64,000 nucleotides of DNA from positions 124,001-188,000 of the forward strand of contig NZ_RYFW01000007.1 in NCBI RefSeq assembly GCF_004138335.1, in the 5' to 3' direction. The position numbers were made by a program, and so were the translations under genes. The notes under the pieces are model-generated. The model had not been told where the DNA came from, ran no database searches, and was given only the letters and a program-made list of their open reading frames with translations. Below are positions 8,437 to 16,956 of this stretch, one piece after another. The DNA is from Peristeroidobacter agariperforans (lineage in GTDB: Bacteria > Pseudomonadota > Gammaproteobacteria > Steroidobacterales > Steroidobacteraceae). The number at the start of each line of letters is the position of its first letter. Within the stretch, counting starts at the first letter, position 1.

Positions 8437-9093
8437 GTGGTGACGGGCGATCTCTTTGACAATGGCGAACCGCGCCTGCTGGATTTGCCCGATGCCGACA
8501 TCCGCTATTGGTCGCGCATCGATCTCGGCGCGCCTCTGGATCGCATCCTGCAGGAGCTCATTGAGCAAACGCCCTGGCGCTCCGAGGTCATCACGCTGTG
8601 GGGTCAGGAGCATCGACAACCGCGATTGACTGCCTGGTTCGGCGAGCCCGGAGCGCGATACACGTACTCCGGGCTCTCGCTCGAACCCTTGCCGTGGACC
8701 GATTTGCTCTCGGACGTTCGCAGCCGCGTCGAAACGCTGGCCGGCGCTTCGTTCAATAGCGTGCTCATGAACTACTATCGAGATCATCGCGACAGCATGG
8801 GCATGCACAGCGACGACGAGCCCGAGCTCGGAAGAAATCCGACGATCGCGTCGCTGAGTCTCGGTGAGCAACGCACGTTCGTGCTGAAGCACAGATTCAG
8901 AAAGGACTTGAAGCCCGTGAACATCGAGTTGGAGTCGGGCAGCTTGCTGCTGATGAAGGGCGCGACTCAGCACCACTGGAAACACGGCATCAACAAGCTC
9001 AGCCGCCCGTGCGGACCTCGGGTGAATCTCACTTTTCGGCGGGTGTCGGCTGGGCGTGGGTTGTGCGAAGCTTGCGCCGATGCGACGCCGTGA
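8437..9093 (+). CDS. AlkB-like 2-oxoglutarate/Fe(II) dioxygenase
   Basis: A 218-residue protein of the AlkB superfamily, which removes alkyl groups from nucleic acids by oxidation. The Fe(II) ligands are visible as HSD in MGMHSDDE and His in QHHWKHGI, and the 2-oxoglutarate Arg is in RVNLTFRR. NYYRDHRDSMG just before the HxD motif is the family's nucleotide-recognition loop. The length and the SLSLGEQRTF strand match the ALKBH2/3-like bacterial class rather than E. coli AlkB. Start is GTG at 8437 with a GGTGAG ribosome site. It follows the DinB-like gene by 12 bases and overlaps the next gene by 14. Confidence 0.85.
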   Translation: MVTGDLFDNGEPRLLDLPDADIRYWSRIDLGAPLDRILQELIEQTPWRSEVITLWGQEHRQPRLTAWFGEPGARYTYSGLSLEPLPWTDLLSDVRSRVETLAGASFNSVLMNYYRDHRDSMGMHSDDEPELGRNPTIASLSLGEQRTFVLKHRFRKDLKPVNIELESGSLLLMKGATQHHWKHGINKLSRPCGPRVNLTFRRVSAGRGLCEACADATP

Positions 9094-10456
9094 TTTTTCC
9101 GGAATGCTCTTGGGTATCCTGATCGGAGCGCCGAGCCGAGCGTGCTCCAGCTCGGCTCCTCGTTATCCGATCACTTCGGCCGAACGTGCGGCGAAAGTCA
9201 CACCGACCAACTACGATGAGCCACCCGGCACGTTCGAGCGTTACGGAGCGCGGGGCGGCAACGTAGTCGCCGATACCCGAGCGATTCGAGATGCCTTCAA
9301 AGTGGGTGGAAATATCAAGGGCCGGCCAGGTCGCACCTACAGAATGTCCGATGCGGCATACCTAACCACCAGTGATACCACGATCGACCTGCGAGACTGC
9401 ACGATCGTGATGCAGACGAGTACGGCGCCCTTCCTTTGCATCGGCCGCACCAGCGACAGTGCTTCGTTCATAAAGACTGATCGTATCAAGATCACCGGCG
9501 GTCGGATCATCGGGGCGGTCGCGCCCGACCAGCCAGCCTACGGGATCGCGGTCGTCGATCCACCCGCCATGCCCTACGTGAATGGCGGCGGCTGCGATGC
9601 TATCGCTCTGTCGGGGCTGAGGATGTCGGGGTTCACCGGCGGCTTCATCGCCACAGGCGCGAGCAACATCACGATCCGGGGCTGCCGTTTCGGCGGCATG
9701 GTGTACCACCGTCGTCGCGGCGCCGGGGGTTATGGTGTGCTGTTCCAAACATGCTTCGGTGTGCTCGTCGAAGGCAATCGATTCGAAGCCGGCAGGATGG
9801 ATCGGCACGCGATCTACATCTCGGCGGATCCGGGACGGGCTTATAACAACGATAACGTCTGCAAGGATGTGGTCGTGTCCGGCAACGTCATTGACTGGAC
9901 CGGCACGCATGGGCTCACCGGTTTTGAAGGGGCCATCGAGGTGCGTTCGGCGGAGCGGATTGCCATCTCGAGAAATGTCATCGATGGTAGCTTCGGCGGA
10001 ATCGAATACGACGGCTGTAACGGAAACGGCGTCGATATCACGATCGCCGGGAATGTCATTCGCGGCATTCGTGCAGGCGTGTCGGAGCGCAACGGCATCG
10101 CGGTTTTCCGTAGTTCTGGCACATTCACCACGCGGAATGTCGTGATCGTCGGAAACACCATCGCGTACGATGACAAGAACGTCAATGGCGTCAGTATTGC
10201 CCATAGCCAGGACGTCGCCGTCGAAAGAAACACCATAGAGGTTGGATACGGCATCGACTCCATCCTGTTCGCGTACTCGACGAACGTCCGCGTCGGTGGC
10301 AATACGATCCGTGCCGACCGTCGAGCTTCCTCTCACATCGCATTCGCGGGAACGTGTTCCGAGATTACGGTCGACCCCGGCATGCACAGCGGGGTAGTGC
10401 AGTCGGAGTACAAGTTCTACGGCGGGCCAACCGACATCTGCTTTGACTCGCGGTAG
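9080..10456 (+). CDS. Exported right-handed parallel beta-helix protein
   Basis: A 458-residue protein from the ATG at 9080. The N-terminus MRRRDFSGMLLG is a Tat-type signal (RR-x-F plus a hydrophobic core), and a Cys at ...PSRACSSS could be a weak lipobox. Residues ~50-110 contain the YGARGG start typical of pectin-lyase-like folds. The rest is a ladder of NVIxG / NxIxG / ITIRG turns (for example VVVSGNVIDW, ITIAGNVIRG, VVIVGNTIAY, VAVERNTIEV), each about 22-25 residues, the mark of a parallel beta-helix. Such proteins bind or cleave polysaccharides; no catalytic residues can be assigned. It overlaps the alkB-like gene by 14 bases. Confidence 0.75.
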   Translation: MRRRDFSGMLLGILIGAPSRACSSSAPRYPITSAERAAKVTPTNYDEPPGTFERYGARGGNVVADTRAIRDAFKVGGNIKGRPGRTYRMSDAAYLTTSDTTIDLRDCTIVMQTSTAPFLCIGRTSDSASFIKTDRIKITGGRIIGAVAPDQPAYGIAVVDPPAMPYVNGGGCDAIALSGLRMSGFTGGFIATGASNITIRGCRFGGMVYHRRRGAGGYGVLFQTCFGVLVEGNRFEAGRMDRHAIYISADPGRAYNNDNVCKDVVVSGNVIDWTGTHGLTGFEGAIEVRSAERIAISRNVIDGSFGGIEYDGCNGNGVDITIAGNVIRGIRAGVSERNGIAVFRSSGTFTTRNVVIVGNTIAYDDKNVNGVSIAHSQDVAVERNTIEVGYGIDSILFAYSTNVRVGGNTIRADRRASSHIAFAGTCSEITVDPGMHSGVVQSEYKFYGGPTDICFDSR

Positions 10457-10492
10457 CGCGGCGATAGGGTTGCTTGCCCTGATCCGAGCGCT

Positions 10493-11374
10493 TCATCGCA
10501 ACGGCAGATACAGATCGGTGATCGCCTCGTTCTCGGGCACGTCGGGAAAGAAGCGCACGCGCTCACAATAAATAGGAAAGTCGCGAGTCTCTTCGCCGCT
10601 GGCCGGCAGCCATTCCCGATAAAGATAGAGGGCGGGCGCCTCCAGGTCGTCGCTGGAACCTCTTACGCGTAACCGCGCGCAGCGGCCGCCGGGGATCAGC
10701 CCGTTTTCTACGCCAGCGTCGTTTGGAGCAACGGTGCGGTGGGTTGCTGCGCATAGATCCAAGCGGAACTCATCCGGTGCGGTCGCTCGCGGATCAGTGT
10801 GAAAAACGTTGAAGGTTGCGCTGCTTCGGGGATGAAGGCCGATTGCTTTTCGCCAGGCGATGAAGCGCTGGATCGTCTGACCGAGCCGCGCCGGATCGCC
10901 GCGATGGGGCATGACGGCGACAGGTGTTGCCGGCACCTCGACGATGGTCACATCATCAGCGGAATATGGAGTCTGCATGAGTTGGGCTCTCGCGTGGTTG
11001 TATCGTGTGAACGCTTCGAGCCACGAATCCCAGTCAGGATCCTTGCGGAACGCGGTGGGCGTCTGTCCGAACTGCTGACGAAAGGCGCGAGCAAAGGCGT
11101 CGGGCGTTTCGTAGCCGGCATCCATCGCAATGTCGATGACCGCCTGTCCCTCGCGGAACGCCAGTCTCCAGGATGCCCGCTTCATGCGGACCAATTGGAT
11201 GTAACGGTACAGGGGCAAGCCCAGAACCGCCGTGAATTGCCGATGGAAGTGAAACTTCGAAAAGGTCGCGACGCCGCTCAGCGTTTCGAGGTCGAGTGCG
11301 TCATCCGCGTGCTGGTCGATATGTTCCAGCACACGCCGCAGCCTTTCGTTGTATCGCTCGGTTGCCGTCGTCAT
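10493..11374 (-). CDS. AraC-family transcriptional regulator with GyrI-like effector domain
   Basis: About 293 residues from the ATG at 11374 (a longer frame reaches 11458). The N-terminal ~110 residues contain two AraC helix-turn-helix motifs: LETLSGVATFSKFHFHRQF, and IDIAMDAGYETPDAFARAF followed by FGQTPTAFR. Residues ~130-290 are a GyrI-like/effector-binding domain (AraC-E-bind). This N-HTH, C-GyrI order is that of SbmC/Rob-like regulators that sense small amphipathic compounds. Target genes are unknown; the neighbour DUF1003 gene on the same strand begins about 620 bases upstream. Confidence 0.85.
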   Translation of the reverse strand: MTTATERYNERLRRVLEHIDQHADDALDLETLSGVATFSKFHFHRQFTAVLGLPLYRYIQLVRMKRASWRLAFREGQAVIDIAMDAGYETPDAFARAFRQQFGQTPTAFRKDPDWDSWLEAFTRYNHARAQLMQTPYSADDVTIVEVPATPVAVMPHRGDPARLGQTIQRFIAWRKAIGLHPRSSATFNVFHTDPRATAPDEFRLDLCAATHRTVAPNDAGVENGLIPGGRCARLRVRGSSDDLEAPALYLYREWLPASGEETRDFPIYCERVRFFPDVPENEAITDLYLPLR

Positions 11375-11467
11375 TGTCGTCGTCGGATTTTCGTGGCACC
11401 CGGGTACATTGTCGAGCGGGCGCGAGCGGCGCCCGGCCGATCTTGCGGAAGTGAGCACTTGGATGGC

Positions 11468-11995
11468 TCAGGTACGACCGTTGGTAGAGGCTTTGTCGAT
11501 CGCGTCCAGCACTTGCTCGGGCGAGATGTCGCGCTGTAGTTCCTCGAGCTCGGGCATGGGCAGTTGCGCTCCCACCTTCTCCGCGATTGCATTCACGAGC
11601 TGGATGACACGGGTCAACTCATGCTCGGTTAGCAAGCTGATTTGCAGGTCGAGATCGGCGCGCCGATCCGCTTCCCGCTGCATGCGATTCTGCGTGACCA
11701 GCACGAACGTGCTCAGAAAGATTGCTTCGACCGAAGCTGCCGTGGCGAGCAGCACAAACGTGGGGTCGAACGGCTTCAGTGGCGTCCAGCCGACGTTCAC
11801 CAGCGTCCACACGACCACGACTGCCAGGTGCACATAGACAAAAGGCAGGCTACCCGCCGCGCGGGTGATCGCGTCAGCGATCCGCTGCTGCAATGTCCGC
11901 GATTCCTGCTCTCGACTCTGTCGTAGCAGCAAAGCTTGGATGTTCCTCGCGACAACGCTCGGGCCGTCGGGTGGCTTGGTGAAGGACTGCTCCAT
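11468..11995 (-). CDS. DUF1003 inner-membrane protein
   Basis: About 175 residues from the ATG at 11995; the longer frame to 12088 has no better start signal. Two transmembrane helices are clear, SLPFVYVHLAVVVVWTLVN and a second in FVLLATAASVEAIFLSTFVLV, with the family signature (FDPxxFxLL near the start of the second, then LVTQNRMQREADRRADLDLQ). The C-terminal ~60 residues are a cytosolic helical region. DUF1003 proteins are found in many bacteria and have no settled function. It is divergent from the tspO-like gene, whose start lies 141 bases away. Confidence 0.8.
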   Translation of the reverse strand: MEQSFTKPPDGPSVVARNIQALLLRQSREQESRTLQQRIADAITRAAGSLPFVYVHLAVVVVWTLVNVGWTPLKPFDPTFVLLATAASVEAIFLSTFVLVTQNRMQREADRRADLDLQISLLTEHELTRVIQLVNAIAEKVGAQLPMPELEELQRDISPEQVLDAIDKASTNGRT

Positions 11996-12136
11996 ACCGA
12001 CGCGAACGCGCGCCGGGTGAATCGGTTCCTGTGTGGCCGGGCGCACGCTCGCGCGGTGTAAGCAGTGGACTGGTTGTGGCGCCAACATCGCGATTCGTGC
12101 ATCTTGCTCGTGGTCGCAGTTGTCAGAGGCGCGAGC

Positions 12137-12634
12137 ATGGCCGTTTCAAAACAAGCCCAGGTGGGCGGGTTCATCGCGTGGCTTGCGATTTGTTTTATCG
12201 CGGCGGCCATAGGTGCGGTCGCTTCCGTGCAGGCCGGTTCTTTCTACCTCTCCCTGTCGAGGCCCGAGTGGGCGCCGCCAGCTTCTGTGTTCGGGCCCGT
12301 GTGGACGGCGCTCTACACGTTGATGGCGATTGCTGCGTGGCTGGTCTGGCGACAAGGGGGGTACAGCAACGCACGCGCGGCGCTGAATCTGTTTCTGGCT
12401 CAGCTCGCTCTCAATGCCCTGTGGAGCTGGCTGTTCTTCGCCTGGCACCTTGGTGCCGCGGCGTTCGTCGATATCCTCCTGCTGCTGACGCTGCTCATCG
12501 CGACAATGCTTGCCTTCTGGCGCCAGCGGCAGCTCGCCGCGCTCTTGCTCGTTCCCTATTTGCTTTGGGTGAGTTTTGCAGCTGTGCTCAACTACACGGT
12601 GTGGCAGATGAATCCGGATGTATTGGGTAGGTGA
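12137..12634 (+). CDS. TspO/MBR (translocator protein) family membrane protein
   Basis: About 165 residues from the ATG at 12137. Five transmembrane helices are visible, and the signature residues of TspO are present: SLSRPEWAPPASVFGPVWTALY (the WxPP.....WT motif), then ALNALWSWLFFAWH and WVSFAAVLNYTVWQMN at the end. TspO binds porphyrins and other small hydrophobic molecules, and in Rhodobacter modulates tetrapyrrole-linked gene expression. No tetrapyrrole genes are nearby, so the role here is open. Its 3' end is 13 bases from the convergent aminotransferase gene. Confidence 0.9.
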   Translation: MAVSKQAQVGGFIAWLAICFIAAAIGAVASVQAGSFYLSLSRPEWAPPASVFGPVWTALYTLMAIAAWLVWRQGGYSNARAALNLFLAQLALNALWSWLFFAWHLGAAAFVDILLLLTLLIATMLAFWRQRQLAALLLVPYLLWVSFAAVLNYTVWQMNPDVLGR

Positions 12635-12647
12635 GCCGTCGAACCTC

Positions 12648-13463
12648 CTAGATCTCGACGAGCGGCTCGAATTCATATGCGCGGCGGAGTGTGTCGAGGA
12701 AGGCGGGCGCCTCCGGTAACTTGACCGAGCCAATCCTGCTCACAGGCACGGCCGGTGTCCACGAGTTCATCACGACAGCGCCACGAAGCTGCGGCAGGTT
12801 GGTCAGCGAGATCTCCTGAACGCGCTGTGGAATTCCCATGGCCTGCAATTGGCGGCGAACGATGCCCAGGGTGGTGCCGGTCAACATGGCAGCCTCGGGC
12901 CACACCACCGCCTCGCCATCCCAGAACGCCAGATTCCAGATCGATGCCTCGCTCAATCGGCCCCTGCGGTCGACGAATGCAGCGTCGTCGAAGCCTTGTT
13001 TCGCAGCCTCGCGCATGTAGTAGGTCTTCGCGATCTCGCCGACGTGCTTGATGGCAGGCAGCATTCGCTCGTGTTCGAACGCGGCTAGTGCCAGCGGGCC
13101 TTTGGGACCGGATGCCGCCGGTCCCGTGCGGACCAGTACATCGAGCTCGCGTTTCGTTTCCGTCGCGGTGAACTCGCCGGCTCGCGAGTAAACGGTGGCG
13201 GTCAATGAGACATCCGTCGGTCCGGCCGCCAGGGCCGACCGAAGATGGGCGCGCAGCTGGTCATCTGAGGTGGCGCGACCGAACAGCGCTAGTGAGGCAG
13301 TGCGTAATCGTTGCAGGTGCAGATCGAGCCCTCGGACGCGCCCACCACGCACCTGCATGGCAGTGAAGTGAGCGAAGCCTGCGAAGGCGATCGGCGCCAA
13401 GTCGTCGGTGGTGGCTGTGCGGCCATTGACTTGCGTAACGAGGGAGTTGGATGCGGTAGACAT
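12648..13463 (-). CDS. Class IV PLP-dependent aminotransferase/lyase-like protein
   Basis: A 271-residue fold-type IV PLP enzyme (the branched-chain aminotransferase, D-amino acid aminotransferase and aminodeoxychorismate lyase family). The likely PLP Lys is in GEIAKTYYMREAAKQG, and it is followed by the family signature GRLSEASIWNLAF. The cofactor-phosphate loop is MLTGTTLGIVRRQL. The start FAGFAHFTAMQVRGG differs from the classical branched-chain enzymes, so the substrate is unclear. It diverges from a LysR-type regulator gene with 78 bases between the starts, a layout that often means the regulator controls the enzyme. Confidence 0.75.
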   Translation of the reverse strand: MSTASNSLVTQVNGRTATTDDLAPIAFAGFAHFTAMQVRGGRVRGLDLHLQRLRTASLALFGRATSDDQLRAHLRSALAAGPTDVSLTATVYSRAGEFTATETKRELDVLVRTGPAASGPKGPLALAAFEHERMLPAIKHVGEIAKTYYMREAAKQGFDDAAFVDRRGRLSEASIWNLAFWDGEAVVWPEAAMLTGTTLGIVRRQLQAMGIPQRVQEISLTNLPQLRGAVVMNSWTPAVPVSRIGSVKLPEAPAFLDTLRRAYEFEPLVEI

Positions 13464-13541
13464 GGCCGCATCCTAGGGATTTGAACGAATGAGGGGAAAC
13501 AAGTAGTTTTCGACGCATCGACAAATTTGGCTTGAAGATCG

Positions 13542-14468
13542 ATGAACCGAAACCTGCCGGGCACGCGAGCACTGCGAACCTTCGAAGCGGCCGCGCGACA
13601 CTTGAATTTCACACGCGCCGCGGACGAAGTGGGATTGACGCCGGCCGCCGTCAGCTACCAGATCAAAGAGATCGAGGATCAACTCGGCATCGTGCTGTTC
13701 GCGCGTACCAGTCGGAGCATCCAGCTGACGCCCGCCGGCGCTGTTCTATTCGAAGCGACCACAGATGCGTTGGACACATTGCAGCGTGCTGCCGGCCGTG
13801 CGCGACGCATTGCTCGGGATTCGCATCAACTGCGCCTGACGGTGGGGCCGAGGTTTGCAACTCATTGGCTCTTGCCACGCTTACCTCAGTTCAAGGTCGC
13901 ACATCCCGGGCTGGAGCTCACGTTCGACATTACCGATCAGGTTCGCGACTTCGACCGAGACGATGTCGACGTCGCGATTCGGTTCGGTGCTGGTACCTAT
14001 GCGCAAGCACGCTCGCACCGCCTGTTCGATGCCGTCGTAGCGGCTGTTTGCAGTCCTACGCTGCGCGCTAACTCTCCCAACCTGAAGAAACCAAGCGATC
14101 TGGCTGGGCAAACCCTTTGCTATGTAAATTGCAAAGTGAACGACGTGGACTGGCCCAACTGGCGCATGTGGATGGACGCCGCCGGCGTTCGCGACTTTGA
14201 CGACAGTCAATGCGTCGCGTTTGCGGATTCAAGCCATGTCGTGCAAGCCATTCTCGACGGCAATGCTGTGGGGCTGGTTGAGCTGGCCATGATTGCTGGC
14301 GACGTTGCTCGCGGACGCTTGGTGAAATTGTTCGATATCGGGCTCAGTCCGGCTCCGGGATACGCGTATCACTTGGTTTATCCAGACAGCAGCAGCGAGG
14401 ACTCACGCGTTGTGGCCTTTCGCGAATGGATGCTGGAGGAGATCGCGGCCGGAGCAGGACTGAGGTGA
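13542..14468 (+). CDS. LysR-type transcriptional regulator, GcvA-like
   Basis: A 308-residue regulator. The N-terminal winged helix-turn-helix is clear: ALRTFEAAARHLNFTRAADEVGLTPAAVSYQIK followed by LGIVLFARTSRSIQLT. Residues ~95-300 form the periplasmic-binding-protein-like effector domain. The opening LPGTRALRTFEAAARHLNFTRAA and the strand VDVAIRFGAG are typical of the GcvA subgroup. It is divergent from the class IV aminotransferase gene, and the 78-base spacer is AT-richer than its surroundings, as expected for a shared LysR operator. The ligand is unknown. Confidence 0.85.
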   Translation: MNRNLPGTRALRTFEAAARHLNFTRAADEVGLTPAAVSYQIKEIEDQLGIVLFARTSRSIQLTPAGAVLFEATTDALDTLQRAAGRARRIARDSHQLRLTVGPRFATHWLLPRLPQFKVAHPGLELTFDITDQVRDFDRDDVDVAIRFGAGTYAQARSHRLFDAVVAAVCSPTLRANSPNLKKPSDLAGQTLCYVNCKVNDVDWPNWRMWMDAAGVRDFDDSQCVAFADSSHVVQAILDGNAVGLVELAMIAGDVARGRLVKLFDIGLSPAPGYAYHLVYPDSSSEDSRVVAFREWMLEEIAAGAGLR

Positions 14469-14504
14469 TTCAGTTTCTGGTGCACGCTCTAGCTGGAGGA
14501 TTGT

Positions 14505-14900
14505 GTGGCGTTCGATGAGGGCCTGGCTGAAAGAATTCGCGACGTTCTGGTCAAGACACCGCGAATTACCGAGCGGCGCATGTTTGGCGGCGTGGCGTTT
14601 CTTGCCGATGGCCACATGTTCGTCGGTCTCATCGGCGACGTGCTCATGGCGCGCGTCGGTCCGGAGTACTACGCCGCGGCGCTGGAGCGGAAGTACGTTC
14701 GCGAGATGGATTTCACCGGCAGGCCGATGAAGGGGTATGTGTATGTCGATTCGCCTGGGATTGCAGGTGATGAGGAATTGGAGGAGTGGATAATGCGGTG
14801 CCGAGCGTTTGTGAAGACGCTGCCGCCGAAGCATGAGAACGAGCCGGTGCCGAGGGTCAAGAAGGCCAAGAGAACGAAAGCGCGTTCAAAGACCCGATGA
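14505..14900 (+). CDS. TfoX N-terminal-domain protein
   Basis: A 131-residue protein with only the TfoX N-terminal domain. The signature RRMFGGVAFLADGHMFVGLIGDVLMARVG is intact, followed by REMDFTGRPMKGYVYVD. Full-length TfoX/Sxy activates competence genes with CRP; stand-alone N-domain proteins like this are common and not known to regulate competence. The end is a Lys/Arg-rich tail (KKAKRTKARSKTR) that may contact nucleic acid. Start is GTG at 14505, 36 bases after the LysR gene. Confidence 0.8.
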   Translation: MAFDEGLAERIRDVLVKTPRITERRMFGGVAFLADGHMFVGLIGDVLMARVGPEYYAAALERKYVREMDFTGRPMKGYVYVDSPGIAGDEELEEWIMRCRAFVKTLPPKHENEPVPRVKKAKRTKARSKTR

Positions 14901-14913
14901 CGCGGCGTGAGGG

Positions 14914-15036
14914 TCAAGCTGGAAGCTCCACGGCCGCGTAGTGCTCGATGTACTGCTCGTCGTTGCAGCCGTAGTAGGTGACGATCCGACTTCCCTGACT
15001 CAGCAAGTAGGCAATTGATTGAAATGCTTCGCCGAT
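14914..15036 (-). pseudogene. Possible C-terminal remnant of a lost gene
   Basis: A 40-codon open stretch on the minus strand, between a stop at 15037-15039 and a stop at 14914-14916, reads as a plausible protein end (AFQSIAYLLSQGSRIVTYYG, then CNDEQYIEHYAAVELPA). It has no start codon and no upstream continuation. Codon use looks like that of real genes here, and the sequence lies in a 226-base gap between two plus-strand genes. I cannot name the family. It may instead be chance. Confidence 0.3.
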
Positions 15037-15126
15037 CTAAGTGCGCTGCACTGGTGCGAGCGTCACAATTGAATGTTGCGGCGGTCAGCGGTATACCCGC
15101 CGCAACACCGTCAAGAGGCACGCCGG

Positions 15127-15939
15127 ATGTTCATCTCTTCGCGAGCCGGTCGGCGATATGTGGCGTTGGTGTGCGTGATCTTCGCGGGCGCTACCTTCGG
15201 GGCGGAGTGGGAGGGCTACGAGCGGCTCAGTCGCGAGCAGTTGCTCGAAACCCTCGACGGTTCGCATGCCGGGGTGAAGCCCAAAGTCACCTCCAAGAAT
15301 CTGATCGACGTTGATCTGTCGGGGATCGACTTTCGCGGTGCCAATCTCTCGGCCTCGGTGCTGAATGGCGCGAACCTCAGTCGCGCCACGCTCGATAAAT
15401 GCAATCTTACGGTCAGCTTCCTGGAGGGCGCCAATCTGTCGGGCGCCTCGCTGCGTGAGGCGATGCTGTTTTCGTCTCAGCTTGCTGGCGCGAAGCTGAT
15501 CGGCGCCGATCTCACCGGCGCGCGGTTGATCGGCGACCTGCGCAAGGCCGATCTGTCCAAGGCGCAACTGGTTCGCATGAACGCTGCGCCGGACATGAAG
15601 AATCAGTCGATGGGGCTGATGCGCGCCAACATCGTGAGCGCCAAGGCCATCGAGGCGGACTTCTCCGATTCGGATTTTTCGCGCACCGATTTCAGCTTTT
15701 CCGATCTGAGCCGCGCGAAGATGCAACGGACCAGGCTTTTCCGAGCCGACTTCAGCGGCGCCAATCTGGCGGGCGCCGATCTTTCTGGGGCAGACCTGCG
15801 CGATGCAGTGTTCGACAACACGGATCTCTCGGGGGCGAACCTGACCAACGCGGATCTCACTGGTGCAACTGCTCGCAATGTTCGCGGGCTCGACACCGCG
15901 ACCACCACGGGCGCGCGTGGTCTGCCGATGAGCGAATAG
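15127..15939 (+). CDS. Exported pentapeptide-repeat protein
   Basis: About 270 residues from the ATG at 15127; an upstream frame to 15073 is possible. Residues 1-26 are a signal peptide (ending ATFGA). From residue ~55 on the protein is nearly all A(D/N)Lxx pentapeptides (GANLSRATL, GANLSGASL, GADLTGARL, GANLAGADLSGADLRDA and so on), which fold as a four-sided right-handed beta-helix. A short break near KNQSMGLMRANIVSAK splits it into two coils. Secretion argues against a gyrase-protecting Qnr role. Function unknown. Confidence 0.8.
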   Translation: MFISSRAGRRYVALVCVIFAGATFGAEWEGYERLSREQLLETLDGSHAGVKPKVTSKNLIDVDLSGIDFRGANLSASVLNGANLSRATLDKCNLTVSFLEGANLSGASLREAMLFSSQLAGAKLIGADLTGARLIGDLRKADLSKAQLVRMNAAPDMKNQSMGLMRANIVSAKAIEADFSDSDFSRTDFSFSDLSRAKMQRTRLFRADFSGANLAGADLSGADLRDAVFDNTDLSGANLTNADLTGATARNVRGLDTATTTGARGLPMSE

Positions 15940-16152
15940 TGCTGAAGTGCGAGCGAATGAAGCAGGGTTGATTCGCGAAAGTCGCTTGTGGATGGCGAAG
16001 ATCGCTGCAGCCGTCCACCTTCCGGTGAGACCAATTGGGAGCCTTCGCGATCATTAGATCGGCCTTGCCATCTCCCCACTCACCCCCTTAAACTCCGCGG
16101 CCCTTGTCGAGCGTCTCCTCCTGGTAACAGGTGTCAGCCGGTCCGACAGGGG

Positions 16153-16180
16153 TTGTAGGTAGCGCTTCCGGGCATATATA
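16153..16180 (+). promoter_or_regulatory. Possible sigma-70 promoter for the rimP-nusA-infB operon
   Basis: A TTGTAG -35-like box (16153-16158) is followed after 16 bases by TATATA at 16175-16180 (or TATAAG, two bases further on). The predicted start near 16188 would give a ~270-base leader before rimP. The match is moderate, and the first hairpin begins almost at the start point. Confidence 0.4.
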
Positions 16181-16195
16181 AGGTGTCCGGGTATG

Positions 16196-16222
16196 AAAGG
16201 GCCCGATTCGAAGGGCCTTTTT
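16196..16222 (+). terminator. Intrinsic terminator-like hairpin 1 upstream of rimP
   Basis: A nine-pair stem, AAAGGGCCC with GGGCCTTTT (one G-U pair), encloses an eight-base loop and runs straight into a T tract. It probably ends transcription arriving from the pentapeptide-repeat gene, or is the first hairpin of the leader. Confidence 0.6.
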
Positions 16223-16330
16223 CGCTTCTGGAGCCAGCCAGGACAGGCTTCCGGCGCAGAACTTACATGACGAATTAGGGGAGTTGGGCGGTACCTCAAG
16301 GCCGCCTGGCAGGAAGGGACGGAGAGTGAG

Positions 16331-16353
16331 AATGGGCCTTGGGGCCCATTTTT
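16331..16353 (+). terminator. Intrinsic terminator-like hairpin 2 in the rimP leader
   Basis: The stem AATGGGCC / GGCCCATT is perfect (8 pairs) with the four-base loop TTGG and is followed directly by TTT. It lies 107 bases before rimP. In other gammaproteobacteria a terminator at this place is an attenuator read through when NusA is scarce; that role here is inferred from position. Confidence 0.65.
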
Positions 16354-16459
16354 CGTTTCGGCGACGGTAAAAACCGGCCCGGCGGAGCTCTTCCGGCGCG
16401 GGTAGCAAGCGCCGGACAGGGGCGAGCCAAGGGCCCCACAGTCAAACCGGAGGTGACCG

Positions 16460-16909
16460 ATGCTGCGAGATCAGCTGGGCGAGCTGCTCGGCCCGGTCGT
16501 GGCCAATCTCGGTTACGAGCTGTGGGAAATCGAGTACGCGCCGCGCGCCGGCGGCGGGCTGTTGCGGCTGTATATCGACAGCCCGGATGGCATTTCTCTG
16601 GATGATTGCGAGAAGGTGAGTCGGGGCGTCAGCGCCGTGCTGGACGAGGCCGACCCCATTCCGAACGAGTACACCCTGGAAGTGTCCTCGCCCGGGCTGG
16701 ACCGGGTGCTCAGGACCCAGGCCCATTTCGCGCGCTTTGCCGGCGAGCGGGTCAAGGTGGAGATGATTGCGCTGATCAACGGCCGCAAGCGGTTTCAGGG
16801 GCGCTTGCAGAAGGTAGGCGAGAGCGAGATTACGCTCGAGACGGACGGCGGCGAGGTGAGCTTGCCGATCGAAGACATTCACCGGGCGCGGTTGATCCCG
16901 GACGTATGA
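16460..16909 (+). CDS. rimP: Ribosome maturation factor RimP
   Basis: A 149-residue cytosolic factor needed for maturation of the 30S subunit. It has the two expected domains: the N-terminal domain with GYELWEIEYAPRAGGGLLRLYID and the signature VSRGVSAVLDEADPIPNEYTLEVSSPGLDR, then an SH3-like C-terminal barrel (KRFQGRLQKVGESEITLE). Length equals the family's usual ~150. The ribosome site GGAGGTGA precedes the ATG. It heads the classic rimP-nusA-infB-rbfA-truB-rpsO-pnp cluster. Confidence 0.97.
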   Translation: MLRDQLGELLGPVVANLGYELWEIEYAPRAGGGLLRLYIDSPDGISLDDCEKVSRGVSAVLDEADPIPNEYTLEVSSPGLDRVLRTQAHFARFAGERVKVEMIALINGRKRFQGRLQKVGESEITLETDGGEVSLPIEDIHRARLIPDV

Positions 16910-16956
16910 CGTATGAGCGACGGGAGTCGCGGTAGGCGTATAGCGGAGTTCGCACG

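Larger units (their letters stand above)
15940..16459. other. 520-base non-coding region upstream of rimP
   Basis: I find no convincing gene here. The region carries two intrinsic terminator-like hairpins about 110 bases apart and a possible sigma-70 promoter just before the first. Many gammaproteobacteria place tRNA genes ahead of rimP; I looked for acceptor and T-arm motifs and saw none. The short reverse-strand frames in this region look like chance. Confidence 0.6.

Noticed and set aside
16080-16250. A tRNA gene ahead of rimP
   Set aside because: A tRNA is common at this place, but no acceptor stem, anticodon arm or T-arm could be assembled.
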